Part shown: one piece after another, positions 51,716 to 60,251 of the stretch | How positions within the stretch are numbered: the first letter of the stretch is position 1 | Layout: the number at the start of each line of letters is the position of its first letter | Source: Rhizobium sp. BK313 | GTDB lineage: Bacteria; Pseudomonadota; Alphaproteobacteria; Rhizobiales; Rhizobiaceae | Direction: 5' to 3' | DNA length: 64,000 nt | Assembly: GCF_014193655.1 (NCBI RefSeq) | Contig: NZ_JACHZQ010000012.1 | Coordinates: 1-64,000, forward strand | Notes under the pieces: generated by a model | The model's database searches: none | Told to the model about the DNA's origin: nothing | The model's input: only the letters and a program-made list of their open reading frames with translations | Position numbers and translations under genes: made by a program

Positions 51716-52180
51716 CGCACGCCCTCACGAGAAACTCAGCACATTCACCCGCTTTCACGCGCATCAATTCCAGGAACCATTGGGCCCTGCCGACGCCAGG
51801 CACCGGCAAGTCCTCCGACGGCATGACGCTGACCCGCCACCGCGTGGTCGAGGCCGTCGGCTGACCGAAGTCATTCGCCTCCGTCTGCCGGCGCCATCGC
51901 CGAACGGCAAGCGCCATCGTCCCTGTTTTTTCGGCCGCCAGCTGCAGCCGGCGGGAGCCGACCATTGGCAGGCGAGCGAGTTCACCCACCACAGCGCCAA
52001 GCCCACCGGAGAGCCCCTCCTCCATATTGGCAAGCACATCTTCTTCCTTGTCGGACTCGACGAAGATCACCCGGTCGGCATTCAACCCGACCTGGGCGAG
52101 TGCCGGAAAAAACAGGTCGGGGCGCGTCAGGCACCAGATGACGGGACCCCTGGTGCGCGCGGCGATAGTCGAGCTGGATG
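51636..52180 (-). pseudogene. imuA: ImuA remnant, 5' part missing
   Basis: A RecA-like protein of the ImuABC mutasome. The frame reads TIAARTRGPVIWCLTRPDLF, then LAQVGLNADRVIFVESDKEE, LQLAAEKTGTMALAVRRWRR and PVPGVGRAQWFLELMRVKAG, and stops at 51636. The reading is continuous from about 52180 but the usual N-terminus is not recognisable upstream, so the first 60 or so residues are lost. The 3' end overlaps the imuB start by 80 bases. With the damaged imuB and dnaE2 it marks a dead cassette. Confidence 0.8.
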
Positions 52181-52609
52181 CTTCTGAAATTAAGCCTGCA
52201 CCCCGTCTCCGCGAGTATGAGACAATCGCTGGGTCGCCGACGCGATGGCAAGAAGTCGATCAATCCGCGCCGTCACTCTCATGGCAGATGAAGGCTCTTC
52301 CGCGCCAATACGACGTCGGCGTCGACGGCCAAGAGCTTCCCGGTCACACTGGGGCTCCTTTTGATAAGGAAGCCTGCCGTCAAGCTGGCGGCCGCCTCCC
52401 GGGACAGCCACCGGTAGCAGAACGGCACACTGAGTTCTGGCAAATGTCCCCTTTCCGCTGAGCTGATATCTCATCTCCAAATTTCGTCCACGCCTCACGA
52501 CCAAATTCCGGCTGCGGAATGGAACCCCTTTATTCGTCGCCTTCACAGCCAGGTGCATCCTTCCGCGGCACTTGCATCGCGGCAAAAAAGATTGACAGAA
52601 TTCGATTGC
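52181..52609. other. Intergenic debris upstream of the amidase
   Basis: On the minus strand around 52270-52350 one frame reads KLLAVDADVVLARKSLHLP in a protein-like manner, but it is broken by stops and I cannot place it in a family. The rest, up to the AT-rich operator at 52610, shows nothing recognisable. A TTGACA hexamer at 52592-52597 points toward the amidase gene. Confidence 0.35.
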
Positions 52610-52642
52610 ATTACGTTCATAATGTAATATTATGATCGTAAT
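52610..52642 (+). promoter_or_regulatory. Strong 14-base dyad operator upstream of the amidase gene
   Basis: ATTACGTTCATAAT (52610-52623) and ATTATGATCGTAAT (52629-52642) are inverted copies matching at 13 of 14 positions with a five-base spacer. TTGACA lies 12 bases upstream, so a bound dimer would cover the promoter. Size and symmetry suit a TetR- or GntR-type repressor; the TetR gene at 54778 in the same gene group is a candidate. Confidence 0.65.
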
Positions 52643-52713
52643 TTAATCAGAGGCGCTTTGGTCGATGTTTGGCGAAGTGCCCTTTCAAAACTAGTCCAGA
52701 TTGGAGATTTTCT

Positions 52714-54159
52714 ATGCACGACGACGTAAGAGCACACCACGCCACCGAAACCGAAGGGCTGACCTCCATCGGTGTCGCAGAAGCTGTTCGCGCCATGAAC
52801 AGCGGCGACTTCTCGGCAGAGACATACGCGGAAGCGCTCCTGCAGCGTGCCCGGGAGCAATCGGATCTTAAGGCTTTCATCACGATCGACGAGGAGGCTG
52901 TTGTCGCCGTCGCACGCGAAGCTGACAAGGCCCGATCCGCTGGCGCATCAAGCCCGCTGCTTGGCGTCCCTCTGGGGGTCAAGGACAGCTACCTGACAGC
53001 CGGCCTGCGCACGACACTTGGCGTCAGCAATCTGAAGGATTACGTGCCATCGCAAGACGCCGGGGTGGTTGGCGCGATCAGGCAAGCTGGCGCAATCGTG
53101 TTCGGAAAGAACAACCTTGTCGAGATGTCCTTTGGGTTGACGGGAGACAACAGTCCATATGGCCAGGTAAAAAATCCTCGCGCTCCTAATCGCGTCAGTG
53201 GTGGGTCCTCAAGCGGGTCCGCGGCGGCCGTTGCCGCTGGCATCGTGCCCGCAGCATTCGGGGGAGACACCATCGGTTCAATCCGAGTGCCGGCGTCGTT
53301 ATGTGGAGTGGTTGGCTTCAAGCCCACGACAGGGCGTTGGCCGCGAAACGGTGTCGCGCCGATTTCCCATATTCTCGATACCACTGGCGTGTTCGCCCGC
53401 ACTGTCGAAGACTGCAAGCTCATCGATGAGGTCGTCACGAAGGATCCTGCACCGATGGCCACCGAATTGGGTGACCTGAAGGGCGTGAAGTTCGCCTATG
53501 CGCCCAAGCAATATCTCGACCTCATCGATCCCGAGGTCGAGGGACGTTTCAACAACGTCATTCACAGACTAGGCGATGCCGGCGCCGAAATCGTCGAAAT
53601 TGATTTCGGAGAGGAATTCTCAGCGCTTGCCGACACGACAACCTGGAGCATCTTCTTCCGTGAGACGATGGGTGCGGTTTCCGCGTTTCTCAGAGAGAAC
53701 GGTATTCCCACCTCCTTCGAGGAAATTTACCGGGACCTCAAGCCGGGTCTGAAGGAAGCGTGGCAGCACCATGTTCTGCCAAGTGGCTCCAAATGGCTGT
53801 CCGACGATGGCTATAACGAGGTATTGGCCAATGATCGGCCCAAACTTCAGCGCTTATTCAGCGAAGCATTTGCGACAAGCGGGGCTGAGGCGCTTCTCCT
53901 CCCGACGACACCTTGCACCGCACCCCAGATCGGTAAGGAAAACCAGTTTCTGATCGCAGGGCAGGAAGTGACCTTCGCTGCCTTGGCGAAGAACACTGTC
54001 CCAGCAAGTGGTGCCGGGCTTCCGGGGATCAGCCTCCCGATCGGCAAGGCGGGCAACGGCCTTCCCATCGGCCTTGAAATCGATGCGCCCTTTGGCGGGG
54101 ATCGCAGGTTGCTGTCAGTTGCCCGTCGGGTGGAGGCGCTCGCTATCTCGTCTCTCTGA
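52714..54159 (+). CDS. Amidase-signature-family hydrolase
   Basis: Ser-cisSer-Lys amidase of 481 residues, close to indoleacetamide hydrolase, GatA-like and aryl-acylamidase enzymes. The catalytic Lys is in LGVPLGVKDSYLTAG, the cis-Ser in RVSGGSSSGSAAAVA and the nucleophilic Ser in GGDTIGSIRVPASLCGVVGF. In most relatives the last motif reads DTGGS; here one Gly is Ile. Start ATG 52714 has GGAG seven bases upstream; the frame is open to 52669. The gene follows a strong dyad operator and precedes a DUF302 gene and a TetR gene, so it is probably induced by its substrate amide. Confidence 0.9.
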   Translation: MHDDVRAHHATETEGLTSIGVAEAVRAMNSGDFSAETYAEALLQRAREQSDLKAFITIDEEAVVAVAREADKARSAGASSPLLGVPLGVKDSYLTAGLRTTLGVSNLKDYVPSQDAGVVGAIRQAGAIVFGKNNLVEMSFGLTGDNSPYGQVKNPRAPNRVSGGSSSGSAAAVAAGIVPAAFGGDTIGSIRVPASLCGVVGFKPTTGRWPRNGVAPISHILDTTGVFARTVEDCKLIDEVVTKDPAPMATELGDLKGVKFAYAPKQYLDLIDPEVEGRFNNVIHRLGDAGAEIVEIDFGEEFSALADTTTWSIFFRETMGAVSAFLRENGIPTSFEEIYRDLKPGLKEAWQHHVLPSGSKWLSDDGYNEVLANDRPKLQRLFSEAFATSGAEALLLPTTPCTAPQIGKENQFLIAGQEVTFAALAKNTVPASGAGLPGISLPIGKAGNGLPIGLEIDAPFGGDRRLLSVARRVEALAISSL

Positions 54160-54216
54160 AGAACAAGCAGCACAAGACGACCAGATCACGAACCCCAACG
54201 TAGAAGGACCATGAGA

Positions 54217-54705
54217 ATGGCAAGCAAAACGGTCGACATCCAGAAGATTGAAGTAGAACACGTTACAATCCACTCCAGCAAAGACTTCGACGCCGTCAAG
54301 TCGAACTTGGAAAGTATGATTCCCAGGATCGACGACGGGATCTTTACGCTCCTTCGTCATCGGGAAACGACCAGAGCGCTTCGTGAACTGGAGGCGCTCC
54401 CGCCGCTATCGATTTTCGGATTTCGAGATCATGGCGCTGCGGTTCAAGTAGCCGGTCTTCAGCGCCTAGCGATACAATACGACATTGGCAATCCGCTTAC
54501 CGCGACAAAAATGACCCGGCACCGCATCTCTGCCGGCCTCTATGCACCTATTCGAGTGCTCCTGCGCGAGGACAGCGACGGTGTCGCATTCGAATATGAT
54601 CGGCCGATCTCCACCTTCGGCCAGTTTGGGGACCCCGACGTCCACGAAGTCGCTAGAAATCTTGATAGAGATCTGCAGGCCGTGCTCGAATCTGCAGCAT
54701 CGTAG
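54217..54705 (+). CDS. DUF302-family protein
   Basis: Soluble protein of 162 residues. The middle and end match the DUF302 pattern: FGFRDHGAAVQVAGLQRLAI, YDIGNPLTATKMTRHRISAG, LYAPIRVLLREDSDGVAFEY and STFGQFGDPDVHEVARNLDR. The function of this family is not established; members often sit beside TetR regulators and oxidoreductases. The second ATG (54217) is spaced eight bases from AAGGA; the first (54211) is too close. It follows the amidase by 57 bases and precedes the TetR gene by 72. Confidence 0.85.
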   Translation: MASKTVDIQKIEVEHVTIHSSKDFDAVKSNLESMIPRIDDGIFTLLRHRETTRALRELEALPPLSIFGFRDHGAAVQVAGLQRLAIQYDIGNPLTATKMTRHRISAGLYAPIRVLLREDSDGVAFEYDRPISTFGQFGDPDVHEVARNLDRDLQAVLESAAS

Positions 54706-54777
54706 CCTGTCGCAAGGCGCTGCTTTAAACGCGAGAACGATGTAATGCAGAAGCGTCACCATTTACGGAACACATAG

Positions 54778-55350
54778 ATGCGCTTTGAAAAGGGTCACAA
54801 GGAAAGCACGCGACGTCGAATCATCGACGTCGCTTCCAAGCGTTTTCGCAGAGAAGGTGCGGCAGCATCGGGCCTGGCAGGAATCATGTCGGAGGCCGGC
54901 CTGACAAACGGGGCATTCTATCCGCATTTCGATTCAAAAGAGGCGCTCGTGAGGGAGGCCGTCGTCAGCGCTCTGAATGATCGGCTCGCAAATTTGGAGC
55001 AGGCCGGAATAGCCGATTTGGGGATTGAGGATGTCATTCGTGACTATCTGAATATTGCCCATCTGCAAGGAAGCGAAGAGGGCTGCCCATCGGCCGCACT
55101 CTTGCCTGAAATCGGGCGTCAACCGGATCCGACTCGAAAGGCTTATGAGAATGGATTGGCGCGTTATATCGAAACGCTTGCGTTGTATCTTCCAGCCTCG
55201 CCATCGACCTCACCATCCGAGCGTGCAATGGCGATCTTCAGCTTAATGGTGGGCACACTTCAGATAGCGCGAGCTGTTTCCGATCCATCGAGGGCGGCGG
55301 AGATCATTGAAGGTGGAGTCCAAGCCGCACTGACCCTGGCAAAGACATAG
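54778..55350 (+). CDS. TetR-family regulator
   Basis: Repressor of 190 residues. The N-terminal helix-turn-helix reads RRRIIDVASKRFRREGAAAS, GLAGIMSEAGLTNGAFYPHF and DSKEALVREAV. The ligand domain contains EGCPSAALLPEIGRQPD, typical of the AcrR/NemR-like branch. It shares most of its DNA-binding domain with the decayed TetR gene at 60248 (GLAGVMTEAGLTNGAFYAHF). It is probably cotranscribed with the amidase and DUF302 genes and may act on the dyad at 52610. Confidence 0.9.
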   Translation: MRFEKGHKESTRRRIIDVASKRFRREGAAASGLAGIMSEAGLTNGAFYPHFDSKEALVREAVVSALNDRLANLEQAGIADLGIEDVIRDYLNIAHLQGSEEGCPSAALLPEIGRQPDPTRKAYENGLARYIETLALYLPASPSTSPSERAMAIFSLMVGTLQIARAVSDPSRAAEIIEGGVQAALTLAKT

Positions 55351-55604
55351 CCAGAGCGCGACGCGAGAGACCAGCTGTATGAGGAAGCGTTGCTCTTGAT
55401 AGGAATCCAACCATCGACGCCCTTCTTGAAATTGCTTAAATGCTTGTCTCCAAACAAAAAGCAAAATTGCATTATCAGGACGATTGACACCCAAGAGGCA
55501 CAATCCACATGCTCGACGAGATCGCTCGGACCTGTTGTACTTTGGAATAGTTCGATGGGCAGTTTGCCAGACGCCGGCAAATCACGTCTGATGGCATTGT
55601 TATG

Positions 55605-56177
55605 CTAGACATCGCGAGAAAGAAGAGACAAAGCTGCTGCCCAAGCGCGGCCGGCAGATGCGGAACTTTTGGAAGCTCTGGCTTCCACAGTCGCTCCATC
55701 TAGCAGCATGATGAACACTTCAGCTAATTTGCGAGCTGCGTCGGCGGGCATAAGGACGACTAGTAGTTCCTCCATCCAGTCAGTTATCTTGCGGCGATAT
55801 CTGATCGCGACGTCCGAAATCTGAGGATGGTCCGGTCCGAATTCGGCCAGCGCCCGTTCGAAAAGGCAGCCTGCGAACTCGGGAGTGTCAAACCAGGCAC
55901 CATACCAATCGAAGATTGTTTTCACCCGAGCGGTTGGATCATCTACGCGCGTCAATCTATCGCTGATATCGTCGACGATAAATGCGTATCGCTGCTCCAA
56001 AACGGCTCGAATAAGATCGTCTTTCCCCTCAAAGTTCCGATACAAAGTCATGCGCGCGACATTGGATTCTTCGATAATGCTATCTATTCCAACGGCTTGG
56101 AAGCCGTATTGCGAAAATAGCTCTGTTGCCTTGTCGACAACGAGCTGGCGTTTACTAGGCCTCATGAAAACGTCCAT
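55605..56177 (-). CDS. TetR-family regulator
   Basis: Repressor of 190 residues. The DNA-binding part reads VVDKATELFSQYGFQAVGID and EESNVARMTLYRNFEGKDDL; the second half includes FAGCLFERALAEFGPDHPQI and a C-terminal helix bundle. A second ATG at 56165 (MRPSKRQ) is an equally good start. A strong dyad 47 bases upstream (56224-56258) is probably its own operator. It is convergent with the TetR gene at 54778 and divergent from the small exported protein gene. Confidence 0.9.
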   Translation of the reverse strand: MDVFMRPSKRQLVVDKATELFSQYGFQAVGIDSIIEESNVARMTLYRNFEGKDDLIRAVLEQRYAFIVDDISDRLTRVDDPTARVKTIFDWYGAWFDTPEFAGCLFERALAEFGPDHPQISDVAIRYRRKITDWMEELLVVLMPADAARKLAEVFIMLLDGATVEARASKSSASAGRAWAAALSLLSRDV

Positions 56178-56223
56178 CCCCGTCCATTAATTCCCCCTAC
56201 TTCATCACAATCCGCAGCCAACA

Positions 56224-56258
56224 ACCATTCTGTCCCATTGACAATGGGATAGAACGGT
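56224..56258. promoter_or_regulatory. Sixteen-base dyad operator upstream of the tetR gene at 55605
   Basis: ACCATTCTGTCCCATT (56224-56239) and AATGGGATAGAACGGT (56243-56258) are inverted copies matching at 14 of 16 positions with a three-base spacer. A TTGACA hexamer (56238-56243) pointing to the plus strand overlaps the centre. Location and symmetry fit a TetR operator that controls the regulator and whatever is transcribed to the right. Confidence 0.65.
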
Positions 56259-56287
56259 CAGTATCTTTTGAGTCGGCATTCACCGAA

Positions 56288-56425
56288 ATGAGTGTCTCAT
56301 CAATCGACTTTAGGATCCAGGCTGCGGCCTCGGGCGTCATCTATAACCTGTTATATGGGGAGACTTCAAATGAGGCGAAGTTGGTTGTCTCGATAGATTT
56401 TGCTTCGGCTCAGTCGAGATCCTAG
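56288..56425 (+). CDS. Possible 45-residue open frame right of the TetR operator
   Basis: Begins MSVSSIDFRIQAAASGVIYN and ends at TAG 56423-56425. It lies just downstream of the TetR dyad and its plus-strand TTGACA. No ribosome site is clear and no family is recognised. It could be the stump of a deleted TetR target gene or simply chance. Confidence 0.25.
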   Translation: MSVSSIDFRIQAAASGVIYNLLYGETSNEAKLVVSIDFASAQSRS

Positions 56426-56564
56426 AAAGTTGATGAATTCGGTCGTCGCGCGCATTCTTCCAAGCGCTTTCGCGCGCACAATCAGCAAAATTGCGATTCC
56501 TGCGAATGGTGAGCGCGAAAGTGTTTGCCATTGCATGTTCAACCATTCTTTGAAGGAGAAAATT

Positions 56565-56849
56565 ATGAAAGTGCTGACAATTGGACTATTGACAGTCCTC
56601 GTTGGTACGGGGAGCGCGATGGCGTCCACCCCGCCGAATTCTTCCGCCTTGATTCCAGTCGCTGGTCAGAACACAACGCTCTCAATCGAGGCCGTTAGCC
56701 AGGCGCTCAATGCCCAACCCAACGCCCAGTCGGGTACGGCCGTGGCCTCCATGGCTACTAGCTGCCGAGATCCTCAGCCGTGGTATATGTTCAGCGGGAT
56801 CGAAGCCCTGACATGCATATACACCCATCAATGGCCGGTTAGGGATTAG
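56565..56849 (+). CDS. Small Sec-exported protein of unknown function
   Basis: A 94-residue precursor with a clear signal peptide (MKVLTIGLLTVLVGTGSAMA, cleavage likely after AMA). The mature 74 residues are rich in Ser, Ala, Asn and Gln, then end with two cysteines (SCRDPQPWYMFSGIEALTCI) that could form a disulfide. A strong GAAGGAG site precedes ATG 56565; the frame is open to 56400. It lies upstream of a MacAB/YknXYZ-like exporter on the same strand, with a stem-loop between. Family not recognised. Confidence 0.7.
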   Translation: MKVLTIGLLTVLVGTGSAMASTPPNSSALIPVAGQNTTLSIEAVSQALNAQPNAQSGTAVASMATSCRDPQPWYMFSGIEALTCIYTHQWPVRD

Positions 56850-56880
56850 TCGACACCGTCACGCGATCGACTGGAAAGGC

Positions 56881-56910
56881 GAGCGGCCTGAATCTTGGAG
56901 CCGGCCGCTC
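56881..56910 (+). terminator. Stem-loop after the small exported protein gene
   Basis: GAGCGGCC (56881-56888) and GGCCGCTC (56903-56910) are perfect complements with a 14-base loop, 32 bases past the stop codon. There is no T tract, so termination may be partial and let transcripts enter the exporter genes at 57030. Confidence 0.45.
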
Positions 56911-57029
56911 TACTTATGGTAAAGATCGCTGGCCAATAGACGCGGTAGGTCAAAATCGATTTTCACGTTGCCTCTGTTGCCCGCAAAAATCACGCCCGAA
57001 GAAATGCTCGCGGTGTAAAGGAGTAGCTT

Positions 57030-58331
57030 TTGCCGACCTCAGGACTTCGACCTTTGAAACCCGAAGAGTCGTTCGAACGCCCTCCGGTGAACCTCGAATT
57101 GATCTTTGCCAAAAGGGGTATTGAAAAGCAAAAGCGAAAGAAAAGAGCTCTATACGTTATTGCACCAGCTCTTCTCATCATGCTCGCCATCGCCGCAATC
57201 GGATTGCTTTCCCGACAGGGGGACACACCGTCTTACGAGACCCAATCCGCAAAATTCGGCGATCTGACAGTCAATATTTCGGCGACCGGAACTCTTCAGC
57301 CGACGAAACAGGTGGATGTGTCGAGTGAACTGTCCGGCATCGTGCGAGAGGTCGATGCCGACTATAACAGCGTCGTAAGCCCTGGCGAGGTCTTGGCTGT
57401 CCTCGATACCAACAAGCTTGAGGCAGACGTCAAAAGCGCGCAAGCCAACCTTGAATCCGCGACAGCAAACGTTCTCAAGGCAAAGGCCCAGGTCAAGCAG
57501 GCAGACGCTGCACTCTCTCGGCAAAAAAGCTTGCGCAAGAGCAATGCATCGACGCAGCAGAACCTCGACGATGCCCAGTTCAACTATGACGCGGCAATGG
57601 CCACATTGCAAAGCAACCAGGCCGAAACGTTGGTCGCGGAAGCAAATCTTAGGTTGGCTGAGGTTGACCTCGGCAAAGCAAAGATCGTCTCGCCAATAGA
57701 AGGTATCGTCCTCTCACGCTCGGTGAACCCTGGTGCTACGGTCGCCGCTTCGTTCTCGGCGCCCGTTCTCTTCACGATTGCAGGTGATCTGAGAAAGATG
57801 GAATTGAGGGTCGACGTGGATGAGGCTGACATGGGCCAAATCGCGAATGGTCAGCGAGCGAATTTTACGGTTGAGGCATATCCAGATCGTACTTTTCCGG
57901 CCGAGATCAAGCAGATACGCTTTGCCTCCGACACGACAAACAATGTTGTCACCTACAAAGCCATTCTCACCGTTGAAAATCCTGATCTCGTTTTGCGGCC
58001 GGGAATGACCGCCACGGCAAACATCGTCGCCAAATCAATCAAGCATGCATTGCTTGTCCCAAGCGCGGCACTTCGTTTCATTCCTCCGTCGTCGATGAAA
58101 ACCAGTGATCCCCAGATTTCCTTTTTTGATGGCTCCAGGGAGCTAGGCAAAAGTTCGGGCTCAGAGCCTGTAACGGGCAACAAACGCGGATTGTGGGTCC
58201 TGCGCAGCGGTAAACCCTCTCCCGTAACCGTCGATATTGGCGCTTCCGATGGCATGCGGACGCAAGTGATTTCCGGCGATCTGCATGAAGGCGACGCCGT
58301 CATTTTTGACCTCGCCGGAAAAAAGAATTGA
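57030..58331 (+). CDS. Membrane fusion protein of a MacA/YknX-like export system
   Basis: Periplasmic adaptor of 433 residues. A cytoplasmic tail of about 40 residues precedes one membrane segment (YVIAPALLIMLAIAAIGLL). The lipoyl half-motifs are VNISATGTLQPTKQVDVSSE and LGKAKIVSPIEGIVLSRSVN, separated by a coiled-coil hairpin rich in Ala and Gln (residues about 130-205), followed by beta-barrel domains with FTVEAYPDRTFPAEIKQI and LVLRPGMTATANI. The start is TTG 57030, six bases after AAAGGAG. It heads a three-gene exporter operon. The class moves macrolides, peptides or lipids across the envelope. Confidence 0.9.
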   Translation: MPTSGLRPLKPEESFERPPVNLELIFAKRGIEKQKRKKRALYVIAPALLIMLAIAAIGLLSRQGDTPSYETQSAKFGDLTVNISATGTLQPTKQVDVSSELSGIVREVDADYNSVVSPGEVLAVLDTNKLEADVKSAQANLESATANVLKAKAQVKQADAALSRQKSLRKSNASTQQNLDDAQFNYDAAMATLQSNQAETLVAEANLRLAEVDLGKAKIVSPIEGIVLSRSVNPGATVAASFSAPVLFTIAGDLRKMELRVDVDEADMGQIANGQRANFTVEAYPDRTFPAEIKQIRFASDTTNNVVTYKAILTVENPDLVLRPGMTATANIVAKSIKHALLVPSAALRFIPPSSMKTSDPQISFFDGSRELGKSSGSEPVTGNKRGLWVLRSGKPSPVTVDIGASDGMRTQVISGDLHEGDAVIFDLAGKKN

Positions 58332-58333
58332 GA

Positions 58334-59056
58334 ATGACCACAACTGCGAGCTCGAAACTCGTGGAGTTTCGAGCGGTTTCGAAAGTCTATGGAACCGGGA
58401 ACGCGAAAATTACGGCGCTCGATCGCGTCAATTTTTCGATCGGCAGCGGCGAATTCGTTGCCATTGTAGGAGCCTCCGGTTCGGGGAAGTCAACCGCTAT
58501 GAACATATTGGGATGTCTCGATATCCCAACAGCGGGCGACTATCTGATCGCAGGGGTCTCGACCTCCGGCTATTCGCGACAGCAAAGAACATTGTTGCGT
58601 CGTCACCTGATGGGCTTCGTCTTTCAGGGTTTTCACCTGCTACCGCGCACCACTGCCTTGGAGAATGTTGAGCTCCCGCTGATTTATCGGGGGATCGCAA
58701 GAGCAAAACGGCGAACTCTCGCGATGGAGGCGTTGGATAGAGTCGGCTTAAAAGCTCGGGAAAATCACACCCCTCAACAGCTGTCAGGCGGCCAACAGCA
58801 ACGCGTTGCGATTGCGCGCGCCATCGTCACGAACCCGGAAATAATATTGGCTGATGAACCAACCGGCAATTTGGACAGCAAGACGAGCGTTGAAATCATG
58901 ACCCTCTTCAAGCGTCTTAACAGCGAACTTGGGGCGACTGTTGTCATGATCACCCATGATACCGACATGGCAAATTACGCACGACGTATCTTGCGGTTCA
59001 GTGACGGGCATTTGGAAGCACAATATCTTAAGCGGCATGGCTGCAATGCTGATTGA
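58334..59056 (+). CDS. ABC exporter ATPase (MacB-N/LolD-like)
   Basis: ATPase of 240 residues in the MacB/LolD class. Walker A is VGASGSGKSTAMNILGCLD, the class-specific VFQGFHLLPRTTALENVELP follows, the signature is LSGGQQQRVAIARAI and Walker B is ILADEPTGNLD with the H-loop in VVMITHDTDMANYARR. ATG 58334 follows the adaptor stop by two bases; an in-frame TTG at 58328 overlaps that stop. It overlaps the permease start by 20 bases. Confidence 0.92.
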   Translation: MTTTASSKLVEFRAVSKVYGTGNAKITALDRVNFSIGSGEFVAIVGASGSGKSTAMNILGCLDIPTAGDYLIAGVSTSGYSRQQRTLLRRHLMGFVFQGFHLLPRTTALENVELPLIYRGIARAKRRTLAMEALDRVGLKARENHTPQQLSGGQQQRVAIARAIVTNPEIILADEPTGNLDSKTSVEIMTLFKRLNSELGATVVMITHDTDMANYARRILRFSDGHLEAQYLKRHGCNAD

Positions 59057-60251
59057 AACAGTCCGTCTAGCGCTTGATGCAATCTGGCGCAATCTGTTGC
59101 GCTCGTTCCTGACGGTACTTGGTATCGTGATAGGGGTCGCCTCGGTGATTGCACTGGTGACGATCGGTGAGGCAACCACCGCCGAGGTTTCCGCAAAAAT
59201 GTCGAAGCTTGGCACAAACATATTGTTCATTCGACCGGATGCCATAGGACCGCGTCACACCGACACCGAAATCAAACGCTTCAAGATCGATGACGTTAAT
59301 GCGATACGCGATCAGGTCCTGGGTTTACGAGCGGTAGCTCCCTTTGACCAAACGACGGCGACCGCTATTTTTAGGGGCCAGAACCATTCCACCACCGTTG
59401 TTGGCACGACAGACGACTATCTTATGGCCCAAAACTGGGAGCTGGCGAGCGGTCGCGAATTCTTGCTGTCGGAAGAACGCGGCGGGCAGACGAGCTGTCT
59501 CGTCGGTGCGACGATCGTCAAACAATTTTTTGGAACCTTCGATCCTGTTCGCCAACAGTTGCGCATAGACAAGATTGCATGTTCGGTAATTGGTGTCCTT
59601 GCTGGTCGCGGCCAAACCAGCTCGGGACAGGACGAAGATGACGTCGTTCTTCTGCCAATCTCCACCTTCCAGCGCCGTTTTGGAGGCACAACGGAAATTC
59701 CGATGATGGTGATATCCATCTTCGATGGGATCGATGGGGACAGCATCAAATCCAAAATAACCGATCTGCTTCGGGAGCGCAGGCATATTACTCCCGGACG
59801 AGCCGATGACTTTTCCATCGCGGATATGAGCTCAATTACGGCAGCCTTCACCAGTACTGCAATCCTTTTGACAGGGCTGCTGGCATCGATCGCAGCGGTC
59901 AGCCTCTTTGTCGGAGGTATCGGAATCATGAATATGATGCTGGTGTCAGTCACAGAGCGGACAAGGGAAATCGGCGTAAGACTGGCGATCGGTGCTCTGG
60001 AGTCCCAAGTGCTGATTCAGTTTCTCGTCGAGGCCATCGTACTCTCACTCTTAGGCGGAACTATTGGGATTGTGGTAGGTCTCTCGCTTGCTTACGGCGT
60101 AGTCTGGATCATAGGCATTCCGTTTGTGGCCAGTCTCTCTGTTATCACTGGCGCCTTCCTGTTTTCTGCCACGATCGGCATGGCGTTCGGCTATTTTCCG
60201 GCGATGAGGGCTGCACAACTGGATCCAATTGACGCACTAAGAAAAGAGTGA
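59037..60251 (+). CDS. ABC exporter permease (MacB/YknZ-like, FtsX fold)
   Basis: Permease of 404 residues with one N-terminal membrane helix (NLLRSFLTVLGIVIGVASVI), a large periplasmic MacB_PCD domain (about residues 45-270, including LGTNILFIRPDA and ASGREFLLSEERGG) and three C-terminal helices carrying SLFVGGIGIMNMMLVSVTER and TREIGVRLAIGA. The ATPase is a separate gene, as in YknXYZ, not fused as in enterobacterial MacB. The end FGYFPAMRAAQLDPIDALR is typical. ATG 59037 lies within the end of the ATPase gene; ATG 59046 is also possible. Confidence 0.92.
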   Translation: MAAMLIETVRLALDAIWRNLLRSFLTVLGIVIGVASVIALVTIGEATTAEVSAKMSKLGTNILFIRPDAIGPRHTDTEIKRFKIDDVNAIRDQVLGLRAVAPFDQTTATAIFRGQNHSTTVVGTTDDYLMAQNWELASGREFLLSEERGGQTSCLVGATIVKQFFGTFDPVRQQLRIDKIACSVIGVLAGRGQTSSGQDEDDVVLLPISTFQRRFGGTTEIPMMVISIFDGIDGDSIKSKITDLLRERRHITPGRADDFSIADMSSITAAFTSTAILLTGLLASIAAVSLFVGGIGIMNMMLVSVTERTREIGVRLAIGALESQVLIQFLVEAIVLSLLGGTIGIVVGLSLAYGVVWIIGIPFVASLSVITGAFLFSATIGMAFGYFPAMRAAQLDPIDALRKE

